Assembly: GCA_964304625.1 (NCBI GenBank)
Contig: OZ199838.1
Coordinates: 10,106,001-10,170,000, forward strand
Length of the DNA: 64,000 nt
Source of the DNA: Kudoa neothunni
Taxonomy: Eukaryota; Cnidaria
Direction of reading: 5' to 3'
The position numbers and the translations under genes were made by a program. Of this stretch, positions 1 to 12,185 are shown one piece after another. The notes beneath the pieces are model-generated. The model had not been told where the DNA came from. It searched no databases and saw only the letters and a list, made by a program, of their open reading frames with translations. How positions within the stretch are numbered: position 1 is the first letter of the stretch; the number at the start of each line of letters is the position of its first letter.

Positions 1-1
1 T

Positions 2-2915
2 GTTGATAAACGCGCAACGTCTGTGCGCTCGGAAAAATTATTTTTAGAACATGTTTCCGTTGTGCTCAAAGGTGGCGATATGCTTACTGAAATCAGCTTT
101 AGAATCGATCTGCGAAAATCCGCCTATGATTTTACTCCTTACCTTCATTTACGATATTACAATGAGCAAGATGGATCGTCTACTAGTCTCTCGCAATCTA
201 TAAACAACACTGCTTTTATGGTGTCCGATGTGGGTATTGTTGATCAACTGGAATCACTTCTAGAGGATTATACCACACATCAAAATATATACAAAAGCAT
301 TCTACCAGCTGATGAACCTAATTTCGACATTGTTGTGCTGAGTTCTACCATCTGGCCATACAGTGTTGATAGTCGTAACTTCAAAGACTGCTATAATATG
401 AAACATGCTCGAATATTTGAGAACACATTTAAATCGTTTGAAATTAAATATAGAGACAAGTTTCCAAATAGGAAAATGAGTTTATTTAATTTTAAATCTA
501 CCGTTGTCATGGAAACTGGGAGTACTTTTGACGTCAATTATGAATTTACAGTAATTTTGAACTAAAAATCAGTTTATTAACCCTCGTAGGAACATATAAA
601 GTTGTTAGAAACTTTGTTTACGTTAATTCTGAGTTAGGTTTCTCGGTTGTATCTAAAAATAAATTAAATTTTCTTAATTTTAATTTAATAGCCAATGTCT
701 GAATTAACGGAAATTATATTTTCACGAATAAACCCCTAACTTACGGATAACGAATACCCTAAAAACGTAGGGCGAAAATACTAGTAGCCTAGAAGTTAGT
801 AATTTCTTACTACAACGTATTATTTTTGTATTATACATTTTTTAAATCTAAATATCAACGATAAGTTTTTTTGTAATTTTAAACGCGAGGGAAATACATA
901 GAGCCAGTTAAAGTTCGAGATTTAAATAACCAAAACTTAATTTTCATTGAATTTGTTTTTGTCTGAATTGTATAAAGTAAAACTATGTGTAATAAGCATT
1001 ATCGAAAGTTAGATGATCGAGTGAGGATTTAAATAATTTAGCGCGCGGTCATAATCGTAAAGGTAAATTTGGCGCGATCTTGATTCTAACTTTTACGAGT
1101 TATTAATTGTAAAATATCTTCTAACTTTTAGCATAAGGCAATTTTTCAAAGTATAAAATTTTTTTTACGTTAATTTATCCTTGGATGAACGAAAAGTTAT
1201 GCCAATCGTTAGTAAATTACTCGGATTATGCTTGAAACTATTCTATTACGATTTTTACACATTAAAATTATTAAATAGATATCAATGAGGTTATTAATTT
1301 ATCATGCATGAAATTTCATTCTTGATTAACAGTTCTATTTTAAGGACTCTTAATGATTATCTCAAGTATATTTAAATGTTATTTGTAAAATATTGTTTTT
1401 GGCCGGATATTTTCTTTAGTCTAGCTTTTTATTTTTCCCGATACTTAGTTGTAACGTTATTCAAATGTGTCATATTCACCTGGATACATGTTTACTTTGT
1501 TTGGAGTTTTATTCTTTTATAATGCTAAAATTCTATCAAATTTGACTTTATTAATTGTGAAAGAGTTTGAAATATCATAATATTAGGGTTCCTAATGAAC
1601 TTCTAACATTCTCACAATATTTCGTATGAGTACAATCCAACGAGGGTTTATTGTTTTTCTACATTTAATTTTGATAATATACGAAACTAGTTGACTTTCC
1701 CACAAGCATGCGTCCTTTTACTATTCAATAATACAAGGAATGAATATACATCAATTGGGGAAATTGTCAAATATGCGAATGTGCCGCCTAACGTCATTTT
1801 CGATATTATATCACGTTTCTACGAGTTTAATCTTATTGTAATTATTTTGGCTCAGATTTTTTGTACGTCAAAAATTGTTTAGAAATTGAAGCCGTCAACT
1901 CAACCGTTTAATGGGGATGATGCTGTTGCCACCTCTAAACATTTGACGTTATCGGAGAATGATATGATTCGGATTAATCGGGATTTTAAAAGGTTGAACT
2001 ATTTTCTATTTATTTTAATGATTATGAACTTTTAGTGAGGATCGACAAGTGATTTTATTAACTGATCAAGAAGTACTAAATGAAAAATCAAATATTCCTA
2101 TAAACAATATTGGCATTGACAAAGGTTCCCAAAAATATCTTATTCAGGTTTCTTGACTTTTCTATTACTATCTGTAATTATTTTTTTTATTTAGTCGGTT
2201 ATCGTTGGATACATTAAGAAAAATAATTTCATAAATAAATCAGAAGTTTTTGAATTGGTTACGTCAAAGCTCACTTCAAGATTTTTGGCTTCTTTGGAAT
2301 TTGTCGAAGTAATTAATTATTTTTTTAAATATCCCCTATATTAGAATTTTTAAATAACCGAATTTTTTTCTCCGATAAAATTGGGACCATTCAACGACGT
2401 TTCATTAATCCCCTAACAGTTTTAAGTGTTTTATCACTTCATTTTCATTAGATGCCAATTATCGATTTCGTTTCTTCATTAAAGATATTGTAACGGGTTT
2501 ATTACAGTATGATGGATTTTAACTTTCTATTTTTTAATTTATAAATATTATAGTTGTACAGTTTTGTTTTTGTATCTTTATTTTCTATTATGATAATGAT
2601 TGGTAAATTTTACTATTTTATTTATTTCACTCGTTCAAAATTATAATATTGTTAATTTTAAACATTATTATTATTGCGATTTTTACGCAAAAATGTATTA
2701 TTTATATATAGTTGAATGGATCTTCTTAATTAAATCTCCCTTGTTTGAGAATCCGACCTCAATTTGATTATTTTTTATCAATTTGACTATTTTCGTTATT
2801 TTTACTTGATTTTTAACGTTCAAACATCTTTTAGGAATGTTGCGCTGATCTTATTGATAAAGAATTTATGAAGGAAGCAGGTCAGAACATGGAATTCTAC
2901 GTTTATTTGGCCTAA
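2..2915 (+). CDS. Cullin (scaffold of a cullin-RING ubiquitin ligase), 3' part
   Basis: Exons read 2-550, 1691-1837, 1883-1992, 2036-2147, 2195-2308 and 2835-2915, all joining in frame at GT/AG sites; the 5' part lies outside the window. Cullins scaffold RING E3 ubiquitin ligases. The first exon holds the cullin-homology segment with the family pattern VLSSTIWPY, the next continues with FPQACVLLLFN, and the end is the winged-helix WHB domain (LTSRF, then LIDKEFM, closing in VYLA). The acceptor lysine for NEDD8 appears present as the Lys of IVGYIK, aligning with IVRIMK of human CUL1, so neddylation control is likely kept. Introns are about 43-47 nt except the first (about 1.14 kb, enlarged by a transposon) and the last (about 0.53 kb). 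I cannot assign it to CUL1, 3 or 4 from the C-terminal half alone. The family is certain; the paralog is not. Confidence 0.9.
577..1650. mobile_element. piggyBac-like non-autonomous element in a cullin intron
   Basis: The left end reads TTAACCCTCGTAGGAACAT. The right end, read inward on the other strand, is TAAACCCTCGTTGGATTGTA. These are imperfect terminal inverted repeats carrying a TTAA target at the left and a one-base-changed TTTA at the right. The element lies wholly inside the cullin intron 551-1690. Removing it leaves an intron of about 66 nt, close to the length of its neighbours. No transposase reading frame is visible inside, so it would depend on enzyme made elsewhere. The ends resemble those of the elements at 4440 and 10940. 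Confidence 0.7.
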
Positions 2916-4439
2916 CTGTTAGTATTAAATTCTCTATTGTTTACTCTTTGTTCATTGTTTCGTTTTTTGGCTGCTTTGTTTAAAAATATTCGATTTGACC
3001 ACCTGGCTGAGATTCATTATATTTAGTTTTTTCATTAACTGATAAATGTATTTCGTTACTGGGGGCGCTAACATATGTTGCTTAAAATAATTGTCGAAAA
3101 TCTTTATTTTTAATAATTGAAAATTTCCGCTTATTTTTTTATTTCAAATATGTTATGCAAGTGGTTTACACATTTTTATTATAGTTGCCGAACTCATCTA
3201 CCTCACCTACGTGTTAAAATTAGATACCTGTTTCGCTGCTTTAATCCGATACTTGTAAAATCTGAATCAAGGGTGTTGTATTATTTGATTATTTTGACAG
3301 CTTGAACAAATATGTTTAGTAATCCGATTAGAAATATATTCAACCAAAAATTACATTACATTAAATAGGTATAAACCATTCAAATAGGACATGCGATTTT
3401 CGACGCTTTTACGCATAAAGAAGGTTATACACAGATCTGCACAAACATCCCCGTGGCGAAAAAAGCACAAATCAACATTACGCAGAATATAATAAAATTC
3501 TATTTAATTTCGTCATATAGATAGAATTATAATACCATCGAGACTTTTCCTCTCGAAGGATATATTCTCTCCCGTGAAAAAACATGAGTAATCTCCGAAA
3601 ATTTGTTTATTGCGATTGTAGACAACGGTATGTTTAAAAATCCATAAAATTGTGTTTTTGTTGATGTCGATAAAATCCTTTTTCTCAAAAAATGTAGGTA
3701 AGTGTTTTTCAACAAAAGTTTTAATATTAGAAAGTGAACTTGCCGTAGGACGATATTTTTAGGGAAAACTTCTAGGTCTTGTGTAACTATTTATTATTTT
3801 AAATGGTAATCCATCATATACTACAGCTGAAACAAGGCAAATCTTTATTTTTTGGTTTTTATGATCTCTAAATAACAAAAGGGGCCATGAGAGACATGCT
3901 TTAACGATCCTATCATTGAACAATGTTTCAATAATGCAATATGTTTCTGCACATGGTTTTATTTTGTAGGTAACTTTAACTTGCAGTCTTTGTAAACAAA
4001 TGCATTTTAACTAATTTTTAAATTAACTCAATCCTCAATATAATTCTCCAAATCACATCTTTTTCTGCCCATTCTTATTAAGGCGCCCTCTCCGGAACAA
4101 CCCCAAAAAATAAACACCAAACCACCATAATAAAATCGACGGTTCAAATCGATCGAAATCGAAAATCGCATGCCCTACTTTTAAACTATAGATCTAAATT
4201 TGTTGAAAGTAGATTTAGATTTTATTCTTAAGTATCTTTAAATATGGAAATTCGATAAAATTTTTGTAACTATAAAGATTAATCTCTTTTATCGAGCTTC
4301 AACGAAAAGTTCCTTATGTAACACGATCAACAGGAATTTCTGTTTGGTATCAATATAAAGTTGAGCATGGTTTTTATTCACTTTAGACCCTATCATTGTT
4401 TTGATTCTAGGGGCGCAGATTTATGGTAGCTTATTTTAT
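2916..4439. other. Intergenic, nothing recognised
   Basis: AT-rich sequence between the cullin stop and the next mobile element. Only short open stretches of about 60 codons occur on either strand, with no family resemblance and no convincing splice-linked exons. No RNA gene or clear repeat was seen. Confidence 0.5.
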
Positions 4440-5701
4440 TTAACCCTCGAAGAACCATGCTCAAAATACTTAAATGTGTTCCCATGGGGGTCGGTCAGCG
4501 ACCCCAGTGGTTTTCTACTATAATGATTGATTTTTATTCTAACTTTTGGTATAAATATTTATTAATCTTTTTTCCATTAAAATATATATTTAAAATATTC
4601 AGACAGCAAGAGAATTCGTTAAAAATATCGTAATCATTCCGGGAGACATTACCAATTAAACCTAATCAAACGAAATTTAAAATTGTGACTATAGCAGAAT
4701 TAACTATTTTGGCTTAGTTTTGAATAAAATGGAATATGATGGAAGCTTTTACGCCACTTTTAACATCAATATTAGACTACTAGGCCATTACACTAACAGA
4801 TGATATCTCTGGTGGAGTTCGGTAATTTATTATTCAATTGTAGATCAAAGTTTGGTTACAACACATCTTGAGAAATAAAGAATAATGTTGAGTCTCAAAT
4901 AGCAAGGATGAATTTATTTGAGTTCTGAGTGAAAATATTTTCAATCAGAATATAAATATGAATCAAAGCTTATTTATTTCAACTTGGTTTTAATCGTTTA
5001 AATAGTTATGAGGAATTAGCCTAGCTTAATTGCATTAAATATTAAAAAATTAAAAGTTTAACATAAATGATAGCTCATTAGTTCTATGGAATAGGGGGAA
5101 TCGTTGAAATTTGGTGATATCGTGACATAGGAATAATGTGACTAAGTTTAAATCGATTATTTATTAAACTAAACGATTAAAATTAAGTAAAATGCGGCCA
5201 CTTTTAATTTACTACAAGCTAAATTAAAATTCATAGAAAAAATAAATTTTATGAAATATTTCAAAAGCACATCAAACAACCTGTTTGGGTTCCAACTCGT
5301 AATAACCAGGACGACAACAATAGAGGGTACATCTCTTTAATCCTACTCCATTATCGGAATTTTATAACAAATAACAAGAATAGTTACGAATTACAATATT
5401 CCTCAGTTTAGTCGCGATAATACATATTGGAACGATTATTTTTCTTATCATATAAATTAAATACACTCGGTACAGCCATATAAAATAGTTTTAAATAACA
5501 TGTCAGCGCTACGTAATATTAAACGAAATTTTTGAATTGTAGAATCCTATAATTTATCTGAAATTTTGTATTTCTAAACAATACACGCTAATCTAAGAGT
5601 ACACAAACTCAAAAAATGAAATGAAAGGTTTAAGTAGGCAAAAACAGAAATTTACCGAAAATAAGGTCACGAATGACCCCGCATGGTCCCGGGAAGGTTA
5701 A
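4440..5701. mobile_element. piggyBac-like non-autonomous element with subterminal hairpins
   Basis: TTAA bounds both ends (4440-4443 and 5698-5701). The left terminus reads TTAACCCTCGAAGAACCATG and the right, read inward, TTAACCTTCCCGGGACCATG. Just inside each end is a perfect short palindrome: a 7-bp stem GGGGTCG/CGACCCC at 4487-4505 and a 5-bp stem GGTCA/TGACC at 5665-5678. No transposase frame is visible in the roughly 1.26 kb body, so this looks like a MITE-like relative of piggyBac. TTAA target choice is the family hallmark. Confidence 0.7.
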
Positions 5702-6344
5702 TTGATCTGTAAATAATGTTTATCTGTGAACGTAAATGATGACTACAAGGGTATGTGTTGCGAAGTTCGATAATAGTTTTGGTATAAAGAAGACCAAATA
5801 GTTACATTATTTTCCTTAAAAGTCAGAGTGTACACCCTAAAGTTATGATGAAATATTAAATATTTTTATTTTGAACCAAGTGACAACACAATATAATAAT
5901 TTAGAACATGAAAATGTATTAAATTTTTGTTATAAGATGATTTAAGTTGATAAAAATTAGACCTGGTGTAAAATATTTAATTTGTGAAAACACATCAAGA
6001 CCCAAATTTGAATTAAATATATTTCTCAGTTGTTTCGATTAAAATTCTCATTTCACTAAATAAAAATTTTGTTAATATTCGGATAAAATAACTGAGTATG
6101 TCATATTCTCTGCATAATCGTAAATTAGAACAGAGAGCGAGTTACAAACACATATACATGGGATTGCATTACACATCTATGATGGAAATTATATCAATAC
6201 GTAATATCAAGAATACTGAAATTTTTATAAAATCCCTCATAAACAAATTTTACGCTTATTCATGTTTGTAGTTATAAAGGTGTGAAAATATGCTTGGACG
6301 CTAAAAGTGATTATTAAATATTACTAGACCGATTTTGTATCGTG
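5702..6344. other. Upstream region of the proprotein convertase
   Basis: AT-rich sequence with no coding signal. It should contain the promoter and 5' UTR of the gene starting at 6345, but no discrete element can be pointed to. Confidence 0.4.
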
Positions 6345-9300
6345 ATGTTACGAATAAAAATAATACTTATTTATTTTGCATTATTTTATGCATTTTTATC
6401 CTTTTCTTTCTCAATTATAACTTGTTTGGATTTAAATCTTAAAAAAAGAGTATTTCTTCGTTCGGACACTCTCTCAGCTTCTCAAGTCGATCAAATAGCT
6501 ACCAAACATGGCTTCAAATTATTAAACAAAGTTTGTCCATAATATTAAATCTTTTTTATGAAATGTTTAGATTGATAGATACGATAAAGGTTACATACTA
6601 GTGCCCGTACAATCCTACTCATCGGCGAACAAGAGAGATACCATTCCTGGCATAGAAGGACTCAAACTCGAACCAATGGTTTTTAATATTTTTACTTTTC
6701 AGTGAAGTATATAATATTATTTAGATTAATGAGGTAGTTGTGGAAAATTGGGAAATCAGAGACCCACGAGGAAATATGGATACTCAAAGCTTTTCAGCTC
6801 AAATAACTGAAAATTCACTAATCAATATACATGATCCTCTTTTTAATAAGCAGTGGTATTTGGTAATTTTATCTAGAATTTTATTTGAAGTAAATATAAT
6901 TAACCAAGGAAAACTCTGGAGTGATATCACCACAAAATAACATAGACATCAATGTATTGCCCGTGTGGAGTCGTGGTATTGATGGAAGTGGGGTTACAAT
7001 AGCTATATTAGACGATGGTATTGATTACACCAACTCAGATATATATTCCAATTACGTAAATATATTTGGAATAAAATTTTATTATTTAGAAAATAAATTA
7101 GGATCGATATGCGAGCTACGATTATCAGGACATGGATGAAGATCCTTCTCCACCTATTGGTGAGGAAACAAGCCACGGAACTCGATGTGCATCTATTGCA
7201 GCGGGATCCAAAAACAACTATTGTGGAGTCGGCGTTGCGTATAATGCAAGCATTGCTGGAATTAGAATGCTCGACAACAAGACAACCGATACTATAGAGG
7301 CGGACGCACTTAGTCATAAAAGTGACCATATTGACATATACAGTTGCAACTGGGGTCCCAGAGATGACGGAGTCCGTTTTGGTGGACCAGGTCCACTGAC
7401 CACAAAAGCCTTGCACGTTGGAACTCACAAAGTAAATAAATATTTACTTTAATCGTAACGATTGAAAGAATGCTGACTATTACTTGTATTTAGGGAAGAA
7501 ATCAACTTGGATCGATATACGTATGGAGTAGTGGGAATGGAGGATTGGAAGGTGATGACTGTAATGCTGATGGTTATGTTACAAATCTGTTTACTCTGGC
7601 GATTGGAGCTATATCAGCGGACGGTCAAGTCCCGTTATATGCGGAAACGTGCTCCTCAGTGATAGCTACAACGTTTTCCGGTAATATTGTAAAAGAAAAT
7701 GTTGGGAATATTATGGTAATTTTTATATTTGTTAAATATATAAATATATCTTAATTGGTATTTCACTTATCTTAAACAACAATAATTTTTATGGATTCAT
7801 ATTTAAGATCAATTCTGATATTGGGAACCAATGCAAGCAAGACTTTCAAGGAACCTCTTCTGCTGGTTCTATTGCTACAGGAATTGTAGCATTGATGTTA
7901 CAGTCAAAGTAAATTAACCTAACATGTTGAAACGTGAACGTGTAATTGTATTTTAAACAGTCCATCATTGAGTTGGCGTGATGTACATCACATTGTCGTA
8001 GAAACTGCCCAAATAGTAAATCCCGGAGATGGAGGATGGAAACGTAATGGAGCTGGAAAATGGTTCAATCCGAAATACGGCTTTGGAAGGTTGGATGCGT
8101 TGGAGATGATTCAAACTGCTTATCAATGGAAAAACGTCGATTCAAAACAATTAAAGTGCAAAATAGAGAACACCAGAAAAACAAATTATCGTCACCATTT
8201 GTATCAAGGTGGTACCATAATGATAAATTTGAATGCTACAAGTTGTTTCTCGAGAGGGAAGGATAAAGAAATTGTACAAAATCCAAACAAGATAAATAAA
8301 ATAGAACATGTACAATTGATAGTAACCCTATCACATGAATGCCGCGGAAGAATAAACTTGATATTAATATCTCCTAGTGGCACAATGAGTCAAATATTGA
8401 AACCTAGGCCGCAAGATAAATCCTCAAAAGGTCTTCAAGTAATATTTTCCTTAATATTGCAACAATTAAGAAAAAAATAGGAATGGATTTTTAAAAGTGT
8501 GCACTTCTGGGGAGAATCACCTTTAGGCCAATGGACACTTGTATTCAGTGATAGTACAAATGTTGATCCATGCAGACTGAATAATCAAACCGTTGATACA
8601 TCAGGTTTGAATAACACGACCGACATTAACGCCAAAAATGATACACTTTCTATGCCAAATGATAATAATCAAACAAATAGTGTCAATGGAGTCAACAACG
8701 GAACTGCTAATGTTACTGCTGTGAATAGTGCGCAAATTGGTAATGTTACCACCAAGATGCCTGCTTCGAATACCTCTACAGAGCAAAATTTTGAACCGAA
8801 AGATATCAAGAATCTTTACAATATCATCAATAATATAAATGACATTTCACAAAAAATATTGGATCTACAGCGTAACAATAACACGGTTGAAGATGATAAA
8901 ACTCAACCAAGACCTTCGAGAGTTGTGCCACCTTCAACAAAAACCTTAACAAATGACGATACAGAAAATAATGATAAAGACGATGAAAAAGACGCATCGT
9001 TTAATGAAAAAATCAAAAAACTGGACAATTCGAACAATAATACTAAATTTTATGAGAGGATACTTTTGGAAAAGCTTAGAGTGGGTCCTGACTCCGATAA
9101 AGGTTTAACGAAAACAAGTAATAAATACGAATTTATTCCTTTAATAGTGTTAGAATTTAAATTAAAAAAGATTTATTTTATTTATACAATATTTATTTAA
9201 TAGATTTATTGATTATAATTTAAACCAACGAAAAAATTATTGGAATTGTGCTTAGTTAATGGCCAAAAATTACCCATAACAATAAAAATAATTATTATTG

Positions 9301-10152
9301 AAAATTATTTATTTAAGTTAACAGAATCCATCATAAATCATTTTCTAGTTATTGACACATACTCTCGAATTTTTTTTTGGAGAAGCATAAGTAAATTTAG
9401 CTCTTTCAAGGAATATTATTGACTTTCTGAAACACTAATGATGTTTACTACCAATCCAACTAAATACTTTTATATTAGACCAAGTTTTTATTATGGATCT
9501 TTCGTTAGTATTTTAGCTTTTATTGATACTCCAAAAAAATATATCCAATTACCTTAATTTAATCGAGTTAAAAAAGATAAACATACTAAAATATCAATAC
9601 ATCTCATAATAATCTTTCCATTAAATTATTTTTTACTATTCTTCGTAAAATTTTAAATTTACTAAAAACAGCTATTTGCACATATTAAAATATAATATTA
9701 ATCAATTATGCCCTAGTTAAGATACAAAAATATTATTTAAATTTACATCATAAAATTTTATTAGGAGGGTATTTAAAATACAATAAAACGGATGGAGATA
9801 AAGAGTACGTTAAAGTGATTCCTTTATCTGACAATGACGACGGTGTTTCGGACACTAATTCTGATGAAGACGAAGTAGAGGTGAGTGGAACCAATGAGGA
9901 AAGAATAAAACCAAGAAGAAGTGTCAATTCGTCTCAAAAAGTGGCTCACTTCAAAAGGTTACGCGTCCCTCATAGAAATTACGAGAAGACAACAGCCAAA
10001 AGATCAAAACTGAATACTCCTCATAAACACGAGAAACCTGGACTGAAACGCTCCAAAATAAAAATGTCTGCAAACAAGATCAAGATGCACTATGAAAGAA
10101 AAAGAAAAGTTGGAAGTTTTGATGATTTGACCTTAATTATTTATGGAACATA
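6345..10152 (+). CDS. Furin/kexin-type proprotein convertase
   Basis: A secretory-pathway Ca2+-dependent subtilase that cleaves precursors after paired basic residues. Exons 6345-6530, 6571-6678, 6725-6862, 6909-7055, 7102-7431, 7494-7715, 7808-7908, 7961-8438 and 8482 to about 9146 join in frame; a final exon runs from about 9767 to 10152. In order: hydrophobic N-terminal signal, propeptide (ATKHGF), a minimal RxxR site (RDPR) before the catalytic domain, DPLFNKQWYL, catalytic Asp in ILDDGID, His in HGTRC, oxyanion Asn in SSGNGG, Ser in GTSSAG, then a P domain ending FKSVHFWGESPLGQWTL. Asn rather than Asp in the oxyanion position argues for a furin/PC1-type rather than PC2-type enzyme. The tail is rich in Asn/Thr with many N-glycosylation sequons, and the last exon has an acidic cluster (DTNSDEDEVE) then a very basic end. 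I could not place a clear transmembrane segment between 9146 and 9767, so that join is unsure. Confidence 0.9.
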
Positions 10153-10939
10153 ATTACCACAAACCTGAATTACTGTAGAAATAGTCATGGCTATATTATT
10201 ATATTTTTCTCAATCTTATTGCTTTTATTTCAATTGATAAAAATTATCAATAATTCAATTTTTTTCACCATAGTTAATATTCAAGGGTGTTTTATATTTA
10301 AGTAGTGAAATTCATATTTTAACACGATTTAATTAAAAATTTATGAGCATTTGTTACCTAATCTAGTTTATTATTATTATTAAATGAAACAAACACGGTT
10401 TTTATTTTAACGAGATGTAATAATTGTCATATTATACACTTTGTATTGTTTTAATATTTTCAATTGAAAAATCTTACATTTGTTTTCAATTAAATTTACA
10501 TTAAATAAACGGGTCAAATATATTTTTATCATTGTTTTATTAAATTGATGTGGATATTTTCATTATGAGAAATTCTAATAATTCTTTTTATTATTTCTCC
10601 CTTGTATTTTTTATATTCTCTTATATTTTTAATGGGACTTTACGTCAATAAAAATAGTTAAAAAAATTTGTTATTGACAAATTTAGAAATAATTTTTGAA
10701 CATAAATAGTTTACAAATTTTTGGATCCAACAAAATTATAAAATAATGATAATATCTTTAATATTTCGTATGATCTGACGGCATTTGGAGGTTATTTCGC
10801 GAAGCTTTAGTTTACACATTTGGTTAATACTATATTTACTGTTTAATAATAGGATAAAAATTACATCGGCTCTTATAAGCTATATTATTCCGAAAACAAA
10901 AGATTCCAATAAAGTTTCAAATAGTTTGTGTTATTACAA
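10153..10939. other. Intergenic, nothing recognised
   Basis: AT-rich sequence after the convertase stop, presumably including its 3' UTR. No coding, RNA or repeat signal was recognised before the TTAA element at 10940. Confidence 0.45.
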
Positions 10940-11868
10940 TTAACCCTCGGAAGACGGAACTCGAAAAACTTATGCGTGTGCCAAAGAGGAAAGGACCTAA
11001 GGTACGGTACTCCAGAGGTTTTTCAACTTAATTCGCTCGCAGGAATAAAAAATTTGTTTTATGTGGTTATTACTTAATTTAAAATAAAAGTAACCGCCTA
11101 GAATATAAAAATATTTAACCAGCTAAGAAATAAATATAAGCAACTCGTAGCCATCACTTTTAAGAAAAAAGCAATAATAAACAAGAAATTTCTCAGAAAT
11201 ATAGGTTATGTTTGTATAAAGCTATTAAGTAACTATTGGAAAATTCAAGGTTGATATTCAAGTGAATTTGTCATCTGAAAGGAACAACCGACAAAACCGC
11301 CACAACAAAAACTTTCGAAAATTTTCGTTAACCTCATTTTGCGATCGTGACATTAAACCGTAGGAATATTTCCTTCTCTTCAAACAACTATCTTTTCAGT
11401 TATAATTTTTACTCGATGATAAAAATCATAACTGCTGTAAAAAGAAAAACCCGGCTGGAACAAAATTAAATATTAATCGACCTACAGTTTCAAAATTAAT
11501 ATACTACCAAGAGCGCCAGCGTCTTACAATAATCAGGATTATCTCCAAGCTTTTCAGATTCTTCCTGTAGAAGATGAAATCAAAACTTAATCATACTCTC
11601 ATTCTTTTTATTTATTTAAAAATAGAATAGATAATAAATATAAGAGATTCAACGGCCTTTAAACATTAAATACTATTGGTTGGGCTTTGAAAAATTAGTC
11701 TATTATTTTATATCTTCAAGGAAAAATTTTTTTATTAGTTTAATTTAAAGTTTATTTGGTATTAAAAGATAACATATAAAATTATAGAGAAAATAAAAAG
11801 GTAAAAATAGAAATTTCGAAAAATAAAATAATTGGGGTTCCTAAAATACCCCGTCCCGTAAGGGTTAA
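10940..11868. mobile_element. piggyBac-like non-autonomous element
   Basis: TTAA bounds both ends (10940-10943 and 11865-11868). The left terminus reads TTAACCCTCGGAAGACGG and the right, read inward, TTAACCCTTACGGGACGG, an imperfect inverted repeat. The right subterminal part can fold as GGGGT...ACCCC near 11834-11852. No transposase frame was found. The ends share the TTAACCCTCG start with the elements at 577 and 4440, suggesting one family at different stages of decay. Confidence 0.65.
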
Positions 11869-12185
11869 ACGGGAATAGACCTTCACTAATTACAAGATGA
11901 AAATCAATACCTTAAATATTAATTTAAATATATAATTTATAAAGTGTTTGCCTCGTTTTGACCTCCACTAAATTGAAATATTCAAATTTAATAAACGCTA
12001 AGAGTTTCATCAATATCTCAAGTTTATTCTCTATATATAATGTATACAATGCCATCGTAAAATGATTTCAAATGACGAGCATGATTTTTTTGGTACATTA
12101 AAAATCAGCAAATAAGATAATTAGGAGTAATTGATTGAATACTTAATAGAACGTTAAATAATTCCATTATAACCAGTCTAAATTA
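11869..12185. other. Intergenic, 3' side of importin gene
   Basis: Short AT-rich stretch between a mobile element and the importin stop codon on the minus strand. Nothing else was recognised. Confidence 0.4.
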
